Assembly: GCF_024362205.1 (NCBI RefSeq)
Contig: NZ_CP101462.1
Location: 1,392,501 to 1,456,500, forward strand
From: Exiguobacterium aurantiacum
Lineage (GTDB): Bacteria; Bacillota; Bacilli; Exiguobacteriales; Exiguobacteriaceae
Reading direction: 5' to 3'
DNA: 64,000 nucleotides
The translations under genes and the position numbers were made by a program. A model generated the notes under the pieces. The model saw only the letters and a program-made list of their open reading frames with translations, made no database searches and had not been told where the DNA came from. Numbering within the stretch: the first letter of the stretch is position 1; each line of letters opens with the position of its first letter. Positions 41,100 to 48,962 of this stretch are shown piece after piece.

Positions 41100-42503
41100 A
41101 TGACTCACACATACGATTTCATGGAACTCGATATAAAATCTGCTCATCGCGGCTATAAAGAAGGGACGTTCACGGCACGTGACGTGACGGCCCACTATTT
41201 GACACGGATCGCCAAACTAAACGACAAACTGAAGGCGGTCATCCAAGTGAACCCGGACGCCTTGTTCGAGGCCGAGGCGGCCGACCGGGCCTTCCGTCGC
41301 GGAGTGCGCTTGCCGCTGCTCGGCATTCCTGTCTTGATCAAAGACAATGTCGAGACAGCCGGACTCATGAAGACGACGGCCGGCGCCGTCGCGCTCGAAC
41401 ATCACTTCGCGGGCAAGGACGCGCACCTCGTCCGACTTCTTCGCGACAACGGGGCCATCATCCTCGGGAAGGCGAACTTGTCCGAGTGGGCCAACTTTTT
41501 GACAGAAGGTATGCCAAACGGGTGGAGCGGTGTCGGTGGACAGACGCTCAATCCATATGGCGACAAGCTTGATGTCGGCGGATCGAGTTCAGGATCGGCC
41601 TCCGCGGTCGCGGCGAATTTGACGCTACTCGCCGTCGGCAGCGAGACGAGCGGCTCGATTATCCATCCGAGCGTGCACAACGGCATCGTCGGCATCAAAC
41701 CGACCGTCGGACTCATCAGCCGCAGTGGGATCATCCCGATCTCCCGGTCGCAAGACACGGCAGGACCGATGGCGCGGACGCTCGAGGATGCGGTACGGGC
41801 GCTTGAAGCGATGGTCGGGGAAGACCCGACGGACCCGGCGACACTCAACCTCCCGGCCGGCCCGCCGTATCGGACGTGTCTCGATGAGCGCCAAGCGGCA
41901 GGGATGCGTGTCGGGGTCGTCAAGACTGATCTGTCGGAAGAAGAACAGGCGCTCTACGACGAAGCAATCGCCTTGCTGAAACAGAGCGGTATCGAGGTCG
42001 TCACCGTCGAACTGCCGTCGAAAGCGGTACTCGACCAAGGCGACATCTTGTACCACGAGTTCAAACTCGGAATCGAGGCGTATCTGGCTACGACGACGCT
42101 CCCGTACGAGACGTTGTCTGATTTGATAGACTGGAATAATGAGCATCTTGAGACGATCCCGCACGGGCAAACAACGTTCGAGAAAGCGGATGAGCTGTCG
42201 GGACGTCTCATCGAGGCGGCCTATTTGACGCGCCGCCTCGACGACGTCTATCACGCCAAGACGGACGGCATCGACCTACTCTTAGCCGAGCAGGACCTTC
42301 ATGCACTCGTCTTACCGCATGACCACAACTATGACATGGCCGCAAAAGCCGGACACCCGACCATCACGATTCCGTTTCGATTGAAAGCGAGCGGGGCGCC
42401 GTTCGGCCTGTCGTTCACCGGGACGAGTTATGCCGAACGCGACTTGATTCGTCTCGCCTATGCGTTCGAGCGACATATTTCGCGTCCCGTCCCCCCGTTA
42501 TAA
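41100..42503 (+). CDS. Amidase signature family enzyme
   Basis: The 467-residue enzyme has the Ser-cisSer-Lys triad of the amidase family: Lys in GIPVLIKDNVETAG near residue 81, and the two Ser in GGSSSGSASAVAAN and GSETSGSIIHPSVHNG (about 160-187), followed by GIKPTVGLISRSGIIPIS. It hydrolyses an amide in the cytosol; it is not GatA, since gatC and gatB are absent and the length and tail differ. The ATG at 41100 follows AAAGGAGGAATC. Confidence 0.9.
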   Translation: MTHTYDFMELDIKSAHRGYKEGTFTARDVTAHYLTRIAKLNDKLKAVIQVNPDALFEAEAADRAFRRGVRLPLLGIPVLIKDNVETAGLMKTTAGAVALEHHFAGKDAHLVRLLRDNGAIILGKANLSEWANFLTEGMPNGWSGVGGQTLNPYGDKLDVGGSSSGSASAVAANLTLLAVGSETSGSIIHPSVHNGIVGIKPTVGLISRSGIIPISRSQDTAGPMARTLEDAVRALEAMVGEDPTDPATLNLPAGPPYRTCLDERQAAGMRVGVVKTDLSEEEQALYDEAIALLKQSGIEVVTVELPSKAVLDQGDILYHEFKLGIEAYLATTTLPYETLSDLIDWNNEHLETIPHGQTTFEKADELSGRLIEAAYLTRRLDDVYHAKTDGIDLLLAEQDLHALVLPHDHNYDMAAKAGHPTITIPFRLKASGAPFGLSFTGTSYAERDLIRLAYAFERHISRPVPPL

Positions 42504-42572
42504 GAACGTTGCACCGGTCGTCCACGTCCGCTACAATGGTACGTATGCGGATTGAAGAAAGGACAGATAGCA

Positions 42573-43634
42573 ATGAAACCATCTATATACGGGCTGACAT
42601 TTGATCAGCTGACGGAAGCCTGTGTCGCTTGGGGATACAGCGCCTTCCATGCGAGACAAATTTGGGACTCGCTCTACATCGACCGAGTCAAGCAAATCGA
42701 GGACATCTCGGTTCGGGCTGAGGTGCGTGAGGCGCTCGCCGCCGAATACGTCATCTCGACGCAAGACCTGTTCGTCAAACAAGAGGCTGGCGACGGGACG
42801 GTCAAATTTTTACTTAAATTACACGATGGGCACTATATCGAGACTGTGCTCATGCGACACAAATACGGCCGCTCGGTCTGTGTGACGACCCAGGTCGGCT
42901 GTAATATTGGCTGCAGTTTTTGTGCGAGCGGACTGTTGAAAAAGACACGTGATTTGACGGCAGGTGAAGTCGTCGAACAAATCATGACCGTGCAACACTA
43001 CTTGGATGAGGTCGGGGAAGGTGCCCGGGTCAGCCATATCGTCGTCATGGGAATCGGCGAACCGTTCGATAACTTCGACAACTTGGTCGATTTCCTGCGC
43101 GTCGTCAAGGACGAGCGCGGTCTCGCCATCGCGCCGCGTAAAATCAACGTCTCGACGAGCGGACTCGCCGACAAGATTTACAAGTTCGCGGACCTCGACT
43201 TGCGCATCAACTTGGCACTGTCGCTCCATGCGCCGAACGATGCTCTGCGGACGCAAATCATGAAAATCAACCGGGGGTTCCCACTCGACAAGCTCATGCC
43301 GGCCATCCGGTATTACGTCGAGAAGACGAACAAACGCATCACGTTCGAATATATCCTTCTGTCGAAAGTGAACGATTTGCCGGAGCACGCCGAGGAATTA
43401 GCGGCGCTCATCGACGATATCAAGGACAAGTCGTACGTCAACTTGATCCCGTATAACCCGGTCAACGAGCATATCCAATACGAGCGCAGTACGTCCGAGG
43501 ACATCATGGCGTTTTATGACGTCTTGAAGAAGCGTGGCATCAACACCGGTGTCCGTCTCGAGCACGGGACTGACATCGATGCGGCATGCGGCCAGTTGCG
43601 CAGTAAACATATGAACGTCGAAGGTGCGAAATAA
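42573..43634 (+). CDS. rlmN: 23S rRNA (adenine2503-C2) methyltransferase RlmN
   Basis: The 353-residue radical-SAM enzyme has CNIGCSFC (Cys110, 114, 117 for the 4Fe-4S cluster), VVMGIGEPFDNFDN, NVSTSGLADKI, LALSLHAPN and the C-terminal methyl-carrying Cys in DIDAACGQLRSK near residue 338. It methylates A2503 of 23S rRNA and A37 of some tRNAs. The sequence follows RlmN rather than the resistance enzyme Cfr (for example KPSIYGLTFDQL, GDGTVKFLLKLHDG). AAAGGACAG precedes the ATG at 42573, and a terminator follows. Confidence 0.95.
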   Translation: MKPSIYGLTFDQLTEACVAWGYSAFHARQIWDSLYIDRVKQIEDISVRAEVREALAAEYVISTQDLFVKQEAGDGTVKFLLKLHDGHYIETVLMRHKYGRSVCVTTQVGCNIGCSFCASGLLKKTRDLTAGEVVEQIMTVQHYLDEVGEGARVSHIVVMGIGEPFDNFDNLVDFLRVVKDERGLAIAPRKINVSTSGLADKIYKFADLDLRINLALSLHAPNDALRTQIMKINRGFPLDKLMPAIRYYVEKTNKRITFEYILLSKVNDLPEHAEELAALIDDIKDKSYVNLIPYNPVNEHIQYERSTSEDIMAFYDVLKKRGINTGVRLEHGTDIDAACGQLRSKHMNVEGAK

Positions 43635-43636
43635 GT

Positions 43637-43671
43637 GGACTCCTTGAATCATTCGATTCAAGGAGTTTTTT
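43637..43671 (+). terminator. Intrinsic terminator after rlmN
   Basis: ACTCCTTGAATC pairs perfectly with GATTCAAGGAGT around ATTC, followed by T6. Confidence 0.92.
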
Positions 43672-43805
43672 CATAGAGCCGCTCCGGCGAAGGGAAAACG
43701 GACATCGCCTCCAACTCTGCGGAACGATTTTGAAAAATATTGAATAGACCTCGTCCGCTCAGGGAATAGTCAGTTGAAATCAATGTAGAGAGTGGAGGCA
43801 ATTCA

Positions 43806-44687
43806 ATGGAGACAGTAAACGCTGCGTTATGGATTCGAGTCAGAAATACGCTTGGGGAAGGCCCGTGTTGGGATGCTGAACTAAAACGGTTCTATTGGGT
43901 CGACATCGAAGGACACACGCTTTGGTGGTACGACGAAAAGGAAGATGAGCTGTCTTCGTTCGATATGGGACAACAGATCGGGTTTGCGGTCCCGAAAGTG
44001 ACGGACGGCGTCGTCGTCGGCTTGAAAGACGGCATCTATGAATGGGACGAGGTGTCGAAGCGACTCGATAAACTCGTCGAACTCGACGACCCGGAAGGGG
44101 ATCTTCGCTTCAACGACGGAAAGGCCGACCCGTACGGACGAATCTTCGCCGGGACGCTCCATCTCAACGACGAGGAGAACGAGGCGACGCTCTATCGCTT
44201 GAACCGTGACGGCACGACCGAGGTCATGTTGAGTGAATTGACATTATCGAACGGTCTGACATGGTCCCCGGACCACTCGACGTTCTATCATATCGATACA
44301 CCGACCGAGACGGTCCGTAAATACCCGTTCGACTTGAAAACGGGAACGCTCGGGGAGGGGGAAGTCGTCATCGATTTCAAAGACGAGGAAGGATTCCCGG
44401 ACGGCATGACATCCGATGAGGACGGATTCTTGTGGATCGCCCACTTCGCCGGCGGAAAAGTGTCGAGATGGAATCCGGATACTGGTGAGAAAGTGCTCGA
44501 GGTGCTCGTGCCGGCCCCGAACGTCACGTCGTGCTGTTTCGTCGGCGATGACTTGAAACAACTCGCCATCACGACGGCGCGTGAAGGGATGGATGACGCG
44601 GCGCTCAAAGCTCATCCGGACGCAGGGTCGGTCTTTAAAATCGATACGGACGTGAAAGGGATGCCGCTCTATCGGTTTGGACGATAA
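43806..44687 (+). CDS. SMP-30/regucalcin-like lactonase
   Basis: The 293-residue six-bladed propeller enzyme has LGEGPCWDAELKRFYWVDIEGH (metal-binding Glu), RFNDGKADPYGRIFAGTL, LSNGLTWSPDHSTFYHIDT (Asn and Asp ligands) and PDGMTSDEDGFLWIAHF. The family hydrolyses aldono-lactones such as gluconolactone with a divalent metal. The ATG follows GAGTGGAGGC. It ends 12 bases before the small gene at 44700, so the two are one transcript. Confidence 0.92.
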   Translation: METVNAALWIRVRNTLGEGPCWDAELKRFYWVDIEGHTLWWYDEKEDELSSFDMGQQIGFAVPKVTDGVVVGLKDGIYEWDEVSKRLDKLVELDDPEGDLRFNDGKADPYGRIFAGTLHLNDEENEATLYRLNRDGTTEVMLSELTLSNGLTWSPDHSTFYHIDTPTETVRKYPFDLKTGTLGEGEVVIDFKDEEGFPDGMTSDEDGFLWIAHFAGGKVSRWNPDTGEKVLEVLVPAPNVTSCCFVGDDLKQLAITTAREGMDDAALKAHPDAGSVFKIDTDVKGMPLYRFGR

Positions 44688-44699
44688 GGAGGTACGAAG

Positions 44700-44963
44700 A
44701 TGGTGAAGCGATTGCTCGTTCGTGCGGGAGTCGGTTTGGCGCTCGCGGCGGTGGCCCGGGTCGGCATTCACAAGCTGTTGGAGGCGAACCGGGAAGAAGA
44801 TCATACGTATCTGGACCCGCGGTGGGATGAGACGCCGAGTGTCGATGCGGACAAGGACCTGGATGAGGTCGGTCTGACCCAGCTCGACTCGATTTATCGG
44901 GCCGAATGGCAGGCGAACGCCTATCCGCGCTCAGAAGCTGAACGGAAAGCGTTAGAAGAATAG
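44700..44963 (+). CDS. Small protein with N-terminal membrane segment, 87 aa
   Basis: AAGGAGGTACGAAG precedes the ATG. The N-terminus (MVKRLLVRAGVGLALAAVARV) is a basic, hydrophobic membrane or signal segment, and the remainder is acidic (EEDHTYLDPRWDETPSVDAD). No family is recognised. It follows the lactonase gene closely. Its presumed terminator appears to be split by the insertion sequence downstream. Confidence 0.6.
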   Translation: MVKRLLVRAGVGLALAAVARVGIHKLLEANREEDHTYLDPRWDETPSVDADKDLDEVGLTQLDSIYRAEWQANAYPRSEAERKALEE

Positions 44964-45071
44964 GGAACGTCAACACGTCCGGGGTGGGCTAACCTAAATT
45001 TTTGAGACAATATAAAAACACCTTCGCAGTGGTACACTTTAAAAAAGTGCTAGCATCGGAGGTGTTTTTGC

Positions 45072-45389
45072 GTGGGCAAAAACGTATATTCAAGTGAAGT
45101 GAAATGGGCAGTGGTAAAAGACAAACTGAGCAGTGAGTTGACGAATAGAGAGATCATGGAGAAACACGGAATCAAAAGTGAGTCCCAGATCCACACATGG
45201 ATGAGATGGTATCGGTCCAATGAAATCTATCGATTTGACCAGCCGATCGGTAAGCAGTACACCTACGGACTTGGTCCTGATTCCGCCAGCGAGGATGACA
45301 AGAAAGAGCGTCAACTATCCCACCTGAAGACGGAGAACGAAATCTTAAAAAAATTCATGGAGATCGAAAGAGAGTTGAGAAAGAAGTAG
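45072..45389 (+). CDS. IS3-family OrfA (helix-turn-helix DNA-binding protein)
   Basis: The 105-residue protein starts at GTG with GGAGG upstream. An N-terminal helix-turn-helix (VKWAVVKDKLSSELTNREIMEKHGI, then SESQIHTWMRWY) binds the element ends. A C-terminal leucine-zipper-like coil (LSHLKTENEILKKFMEIERELRKK) allows dimers. Within it, the A7 run at 45347-45353 is a frameshift site leading into orfB. Confidence 0.9.
   Translation: MGKNVYSSEVKWAVVKDKLSSELTNREIMEKHGIKSESQIHTWMRWYRSNEIYRFDQPIGKQYTYGLGPDSASEDDKKERQLSHLKTENEILKKFMEIERELRKK
45347..45353 (+). other. Programmed -1 frameshift site (A-AAA-AAA)
   Basis: In the orfA frame the codons read TTA AAA AAA TTC. A -1 slip continues without a stop through KKIHGDRKRVEKEVVLKTVELLKRK straight into orfB, giving the OrfAB transposase as in IS150. 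Confidence 0.8.
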
Positions 45390-45409
45390 TCCTAAAGACT
45401 GTAGAACTT

Positions 45410-46234
45410 TTGAAGAGGAAATATACGATCACGACGATCCTACGTGTCCTAGACGTGCCACGGGCAACCTATTACCGTTGGGTCAGAGAACCGGTGAAGC
45501 ACCCTTCGGTGCTAGAGCAAGCAATCGTCGAAGTATGTAAGCATACGAAATATCGATATGGACATCGAAAGATAAAGGCCCTGTTAGAGCAAAACTATGA
45601 GTTAACAGCAAACCGGAACACCGTACAGAGAATCATGAAGAAACACCATCTCCAGTGTCGGATCAAACCCAAACGAAAATGGAGGTCTCAGGGTGAGAGC
45701 ATCATCATCGCACCTGACCTTCTCAAACGAGACTTCACGGCCAGTGAACCGAATAAGAAGTGGGTGACGGACATCACCTATATCCAATACGGGAGCACGA
45801 CGAAATATCTTTCGACCATCATCGACCTATTCAACAATGAAATCGTTGCCTACAAGTTGTACGAGCATCAACAGACGCCCCTCGTCATCGATACGTTAAA
45901 GAAGGCGTTGGAGAGCCGGAACAACCCCGAAGGGGTCATCATCCATTCGGACCAAGGAAGTGTCTATACCTCATATGCCTTTCAAGATTTCGTTAAGAGG
46001 AACCATCTGACGAGCAGCATGTCTCGAAGAGGCAACTGTTGGGACAATGCGGTGATCGAATCATTCCATTCGAACTTGAAGTCTGAGGGCTTCCAGTACG
46101 TCAAGTTCAACTCGTTAAGCGACCAGGAAGTGCATGAACGGGTGAACCATTACTTGACCTACTACAACGAAGAACGTATCCAAGAAAAATTAGGCTACCT
46201 CACACCGATAAAATACGGTGGGATGGCAGCCTAA
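45410..46234 (+). CDS. IS3-family OrfB (DDE transposase domain)
   Basis: From the in-frame TTG at 45410 there are 274 residues. It contains the HTH_21 region YRYGHRKIKALLEQNYELTANRNTVQRIMKKH and the rve integrase core with catalytic residues Asp in KKWVTDITYIQYG, Asp in VIIHSDQGSVYTS and Glu in NCWDNAVIESFHSNLKSE. The -1 frame is open upstream into orfA, so the active product is most likely the OrfAB fusion rather than a protein starting here. No stop or frameshift damage is seen. Confidence 0.9.
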   Translation: MKRKYTITTILRVLDVPRATYYRWVREPVKHPSVLEQAIVEVCKHTKYRYGHRKIKALLEQNYELTANRNTVQRIMKKHHLQCRIKPKRKWRSQGESIIIAPDLLKRDFTASEPNKKWVTDITYIQYGSTTKYLSTIIDLFNNEIVAYKLYEHQQTPLVIDTLKKALESRNNPEGVIIHSDQGSVYTSYAFQDFVKRNHLTSSMSRRGNCWDNAVIESFHSNLKSEGFQYVKFNSLSDQEVHERVNHYLTYYNEERIQEKLGYLTPIKYGGMAA

Positions 46235-46298
46235 TCAAGGTGTTTTTATTAGTGTCTCATTTCGCTAGGTCAGTCTAGGGAACGGGCGTGTTTTTTTC

Positions 46299-46327
46299 TT
46301 GACAAGACGAGGGCGACCCGTCATTAT
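46299..46327 (+). promoter_or_regulatory. Sigma-A promoter of the CobW-family gene
   Basis: TTGACA, 17 bases, CATTAT, directly followed by the Zur box. The -35 is only 26 bases from the right end of the insertion sequence. Confidence 0.7.
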
Positions 46328-46329
46328 CT

Positions 46330-46350
46330 AAAAAGTAATGATTACGATTT
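46330..46350 (+). promoter_or_regulatory. Zur box
   Basis: The 21 bases with core GTAATGATTACGATTT match the Bacillus Zur operator AAATCGTAATNATTWCGATTT in all but two positions. It lies just past the -10, where bound Zur would block transcription under zinc-replete conditions. Confidence 0.8.
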
Positions 46351-46363
46351 AGGAGTGGGCAAA

Positions 46364-47557
46364 ATGAAACGAATTCCAATCACCGTGCTGTCCGGTTATT
46401 TAGGAAGCGGTAAGACGACGCTATTGAACCACATATTGAACAACCGGACGGGCAAGAAATATGCCGTCATCGTCAACGACATGAGTGAATTGAATATCGA
46501 TGAGCGATTGATTGAGCAGGGCGGCTTCTCGAGGACGGACGAAAAGTTGGTCGAATTATCGAACGGTTGCATCTGTTGCACGCTCCGTGAGGATCTGCTC
46601 GAGGCGGTAGCAGAGCTCGCGAACGACCGGGAACTCGACGGGATCATCATCGAGTCGTCAGGCATCTCGGAACCGATCCCCGTCGCCCAAACGTTTACAT
46701 ATGCCGACGACGCCCTCGGCATCGACTTGACGAGCCGAGTCTACATCGATGCGATGGTGACCGTCGTCGATGCGTATCGGTTCTTAAAAGATTTCAACTC
46801 GGGCGAGTCGCTCCATGAACGCAAGCAAGCGATTGACGCGACGGACGTCCGCGAAGTCGTCGACCTGCTCGTCGACCAAATCGAATTCGCGGACATCATC
46901 GTCTTGAACAAGGCGGATCGCGTGACCGAGATGGAACTCGACGAGATGGTCGGACTGTTGAAGGCGCTCAACCCGACCGCGAAGCTATTGACGTCGGTGC
47001 ACGCGAACGTGGAACTGACCGAGCTGTTAGACGTCAATCTGTTCGATTTCGAGCAGGCGATGCATGCCGCAGGGTGGATTCAGGAATTAGAGGCAGACGT
47101 TCACACCCCGGAGACAGAAGAGTACGGCATCAGCTCGTTCGTCTATCGCCGGCGCCGACCGTTCCACCCGGAGCGTCTCCACGCCTGGATCGAGGCGTTC
47201 CCGGAACAAGTCGTCCGCGCGAAAGGCTTCTTATGGATTGCTTCCCGGAACGACCTCGCCTGCCTGTTCTCGCAAGCAGGGTACGCGTCGACGCTCGAAC
47301 ATGCGGGACGTTGGCTCGCGACACTGCCGGAGGAGGAACGTCGTCTCATGTTCGCCGCCGAATCGGAACTTGCCGCCGACTATGTCGAACCATACGGGGA
47401 TCGCCAGACGGAACTCGTCTTGATCGGGCAACGGATGGAGCGTTCGGTCATCGAGACCGGACTCGACGCGTGTCTGTTGACAGACGAGGAGATGACTTCT
47501 GACTGGACGACGTTGCCAGATACACTTCCGGGGAACGGTATCGTGACTTTCACATAA
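46364..47557 (+). CDS. CobW/COG0523 GTPase metallochaperone, zinc-limitation type (ZagA/YciC-like)
   Basis: The 397-residue GTPase has Walker [17 protein letters not shown] (residues 9-24), the metal motif CxCC in [13 protein letters not shown] near residue 69, [22 protein letters not shown] and a C-terminal CobW_C domain ([21 protein letters not shown]). In B. subtilis the homologue ZagA (YciC) delivers zinc under starvation, and its gene is repressed by Zur. The Zur box here supports the same role. GGAGTGGGC precedes the ATG at 46364. The gene is monocistronic and ends shortly before the TPP leader promoter. Confidence 0.92.
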   Translation: MKRIPITVLSGYLGSGKTTLLNHILNNRTGKKYAVIVNDMSELNIDERLIEQGGFSRTDEKLVELSNGCICCTLREDLLEAVAELANDRELDGIIIESSGISEPIPVAQTFTYADDALGIDLTSRVYIDAMVTVVDAYRFLKDFNSGESLHERKQAIDATDVREVVDLLVDQIEFADIIVLNKADRVTEMELDEMVGLLKALNPTAKLLTSVHANVELTELLDVNLFDFEQAMHAAGWIQELEADVHTPETEEYGISSFVYRRRRPFHPERLHAWIEAFPEQVVRAKGFLWIASRNDLACLFSQAGYASTLEHAGRWLATLPEEERRLMFAAESELAADYVEPYGDRQTELVLIGQRMERSVIETGLDACLLTDEEMTSDWTTLPDTLPGNGIVTFT

Positions 47558-47561
47558 ACCG

Positions 47562-47590
47562 TTTACAAATTCGCAGTGGTCGTCTATACT
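47562..47590 (+). promoter_or_regulatory. Sigma-A promoter of the ykoFEDC transcript
   Basis: TTTACA, 17 bases, TATACT, placed about 30 bases before the TPP aptamer. Confidence 0.75.
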
Positions 47591-47619
47591 TTTCGTTGCA
47601 TAGACAACCGCATACATTG

Positions 47620-47712
47620 GACTACACTAGGGGTGCTTCGGCTGAGATGTGAGCATGGCTCCAATCCCTTATGACTCGATCCGGGTAATACCGGCGTGAG
47701 GAAGTGTGGCAC
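47620..47712 (+). ncRNA. TPP riboswitch (THI box)
   Basis: The leader has the conserved blocks ACTAGGGGTGC, GCTGAGATG, and GATCCGGGTAATACCGGCGT followed by GAGGAAGTG. They define the thiamine-pyrophosphate aptamer. Bound TPP should favour the terminator at 47745 and shut off the ykoFEDC genes. Confidence 0.95.
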
Positions 47713-47744
47713 TTTTTCTAATGATTTTTTAAATTGGACGAGTG

Positions 47745-47773
47745 GCCGCATTCTCATGGATGCGGCTTTTTTG
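47745..47773 (+). terminator. Expression-platform terminator of the TPP riboswitch
   Basis: GCCGCAT pairs with ATGCGGC across a short loop, followed by T6, 28 bases before the ykoF start. Confidence 0.85.
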
Positions 47774-47800
47774 TGTACACATAATAAGGGGGAATGGAAC

Positions 47801-48394
47801 ATGAACAACCAATGTGGAACGAGTCCGATCGTCGGATTCCGCTTTACGCTGAGCCCGATGACGTCTGATTTTGTGAGTGTCATCAAAGGGGCATTGAAGG
47901 AGACGAATTTGCAAAACGTTTGGCGGCATACCGATGACGTCTCGACGGTCATCCGGGGACGGGGTGAGCATGTGTTCGACGTGGCAAAAGCCGTCCTGTC
48001 ACACGCGACGAAGACAGGGGAGCATGTGTCGATGAGCGGGACGTTCTCGGTCGGCTGCCCAGGCGACACGGCGGGAGACAACCTGCTCGACGTGACGACT
48101 GCGCCGGTGAACGGACGAGTCGGCTCGCAATATGTATCGTCGCAGTTCGCGCTCTATCCGCTCGGGGATGTGAACTATATGAATATCATCTACGAGGAAA
48201 TTGCCTTTGCGAGAGAGCGTGGCGTCTTCAACGACGCGATGCACTATGCCTCTGGTATTCACGGGGACATCGAGCCGGTGTTCGCCTTTTATGAGGCGAC
48301 GTTCGACCGGGTTCGTGAGAAAACGAGCCACGTCGTCATGACGGTGACGTTCAGTGTGAACAGCCCATCACACGAGGGACGCACCGATGCTTAA
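47801..48394 (+). CDS. ykoF: YkoF, thiamine/HMP-binding protein of the Yko ECF system
   Basis: The 197-residue soluble protein has the twofold YkoF repeat: SPIVGFRFTLSPMTSDFVSVIKGAL with VWRHTDDVSTVIRG, and SSQFALYPLGDVNYMNIIYEEIAFA with VFAFYEATFDR. B. subtilis YkoF binds thiamine and takes part in hydroxymethylpyrimidine (HMP) uptake. The ATG follows AAGGGGGAATGG. The 3' end overlaps ykoE by 8 bases. Confidence 0.93.
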   Translation: MNNQCGTSPIVGFRFTLSPMTSDFVSVIKGALKETNLQNVWRHTDDVSTVIRGRGEHVFDVAKAVLSHATKTGEHVSMSGTFSVGCPGDTAGDNLLDVTTAPVNGRVGSQYVSSQFALYPLGDVNYMNIIYEEIAFARERGVFNDAMHYASGIHGDIEPVFAFYEATFDRVREKTSHVVMTVTFSVNSPSHEGRTDA

Positions 48395-48962
48395 ATCGTG
48401 GAAGCTAAAAGAAATCGTCTTGTTGGCCATCCTATCGGTCGTGTTCGCTGTCGTCTATTTGGCGTTCGTCCATGTCGGCAATCTATGGGCCGGCTTAATC
48501 GGACCGATCGCATACGAGTGGATCTTTGGGATTTGGTTCATCGTCTCGATTATCGCGGCCTATATTATTCGAAAGCCTGGCGCCGCGTTTTTGTCGGAAG
48601 TGTTAGCGGCATCGATTGAAATGATGATTGGCAACGCCATCGGACCTCGTATCATTTTAGTCGGGATCATCCAAGGGCTCGGGGCCGAAGCGGCGTTTGC
48701 GGTCACTGGCTACAAGCGATATGACCTATGGGTGCTTATGTTGGCAGGTTTCGGTGCGGCTGTGACGAGCTTCGCGTACACGTATGTCATGGGTGGACTC
48801 GCTGCCCTTAGTCCGACGTATGTGGCGACGATGTTCGCCCTGCGCGCGACGAGCGGAATGCTCATCGCGGGGCTCGGAGGGAAGATTTTGAGCGACTTAT
48901 TGCTTCGGACGGGTGCGCTTGAAGGGTATGCTCTTGCACGGCAGGGACGTATACATGGTTGA
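48387..48962 (+). CDS. ykoE: YkoE, ECF transporter S component for thiamine precursor
   Basis: The 191-residue membrane protein has six segments. YkoE marks are EIVLLAILSVVFAVVYLAFVHVGNLWAGLIGPIAYEWIFGIWFI, EVLAASIEMMIGN and VGIIQGLGAEAAFA. It binds the substrate (probably HMP) and docks with the YkoC/YkoD energising module. It overlaps both neighbours by 8 bases, so translation of the operon is coupled throughout. Confidence 0.93.
   Translation: MLKSWKLKEIVLLAILSVVFAVVYLAFVHVGNLWAGLIGPIAYEWIFGIWFIVSIIAAYIIRKPGAAFLSEVLAASIEMMIGNAIGPRIILVGIIQGLGAEAAFAVTGYKRYDLWVLMLAGFGAAVTSFAYTYVMGGLAALSPTYVATMFALRATSGMLIAGLGGKILSDLLLRTGALEGYALARQGRIHG

Larger units (their letters stand above)
44990..46272 (+). 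mobile_element. IS3-family insertion sequence, IS150-like, 1283 bp
   Basis: Imperfect terminal inverted repeats of about 35 bases bound the element. Both contain GAGAC and TAAAAACACCTT; the right end reads TGACCTAGCG from outside inward and the left TAACCTAAAT. Two overlapping-frame genes, orfA and orfB, fill the inside. The left tip has TA instead of the usual TG. I see no clean target-site duplication: the flanks are GGC and GTC. The orfs look intact. Confidence 0.88.
44972..46297 (+). terminator. Terminator split by the insertion sequence
   Basis: AACACGTCC (44972-44980) left of the element pairs with GGGCGTGTT (46284-46292) right of it, with one G-T pair, and a T7 run follows the right arm. 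Without the element these would form an ordinary terminator for the gene at 44700-44963. The reconstruction is inferred. Confidence 0.5.

Noticed and set aside
42573-43634. Cfr-type resistance methyltransferase
   Set aside because: The N-terminal region and the substrate-loop motifs follow RlmN, not Cfr.
44986-46276. Target-site duplication of the IS3-family element
   Set aside because: Flanking triplets GGC and GTC differ and no 3-5 base exact repeat abuts both ends.
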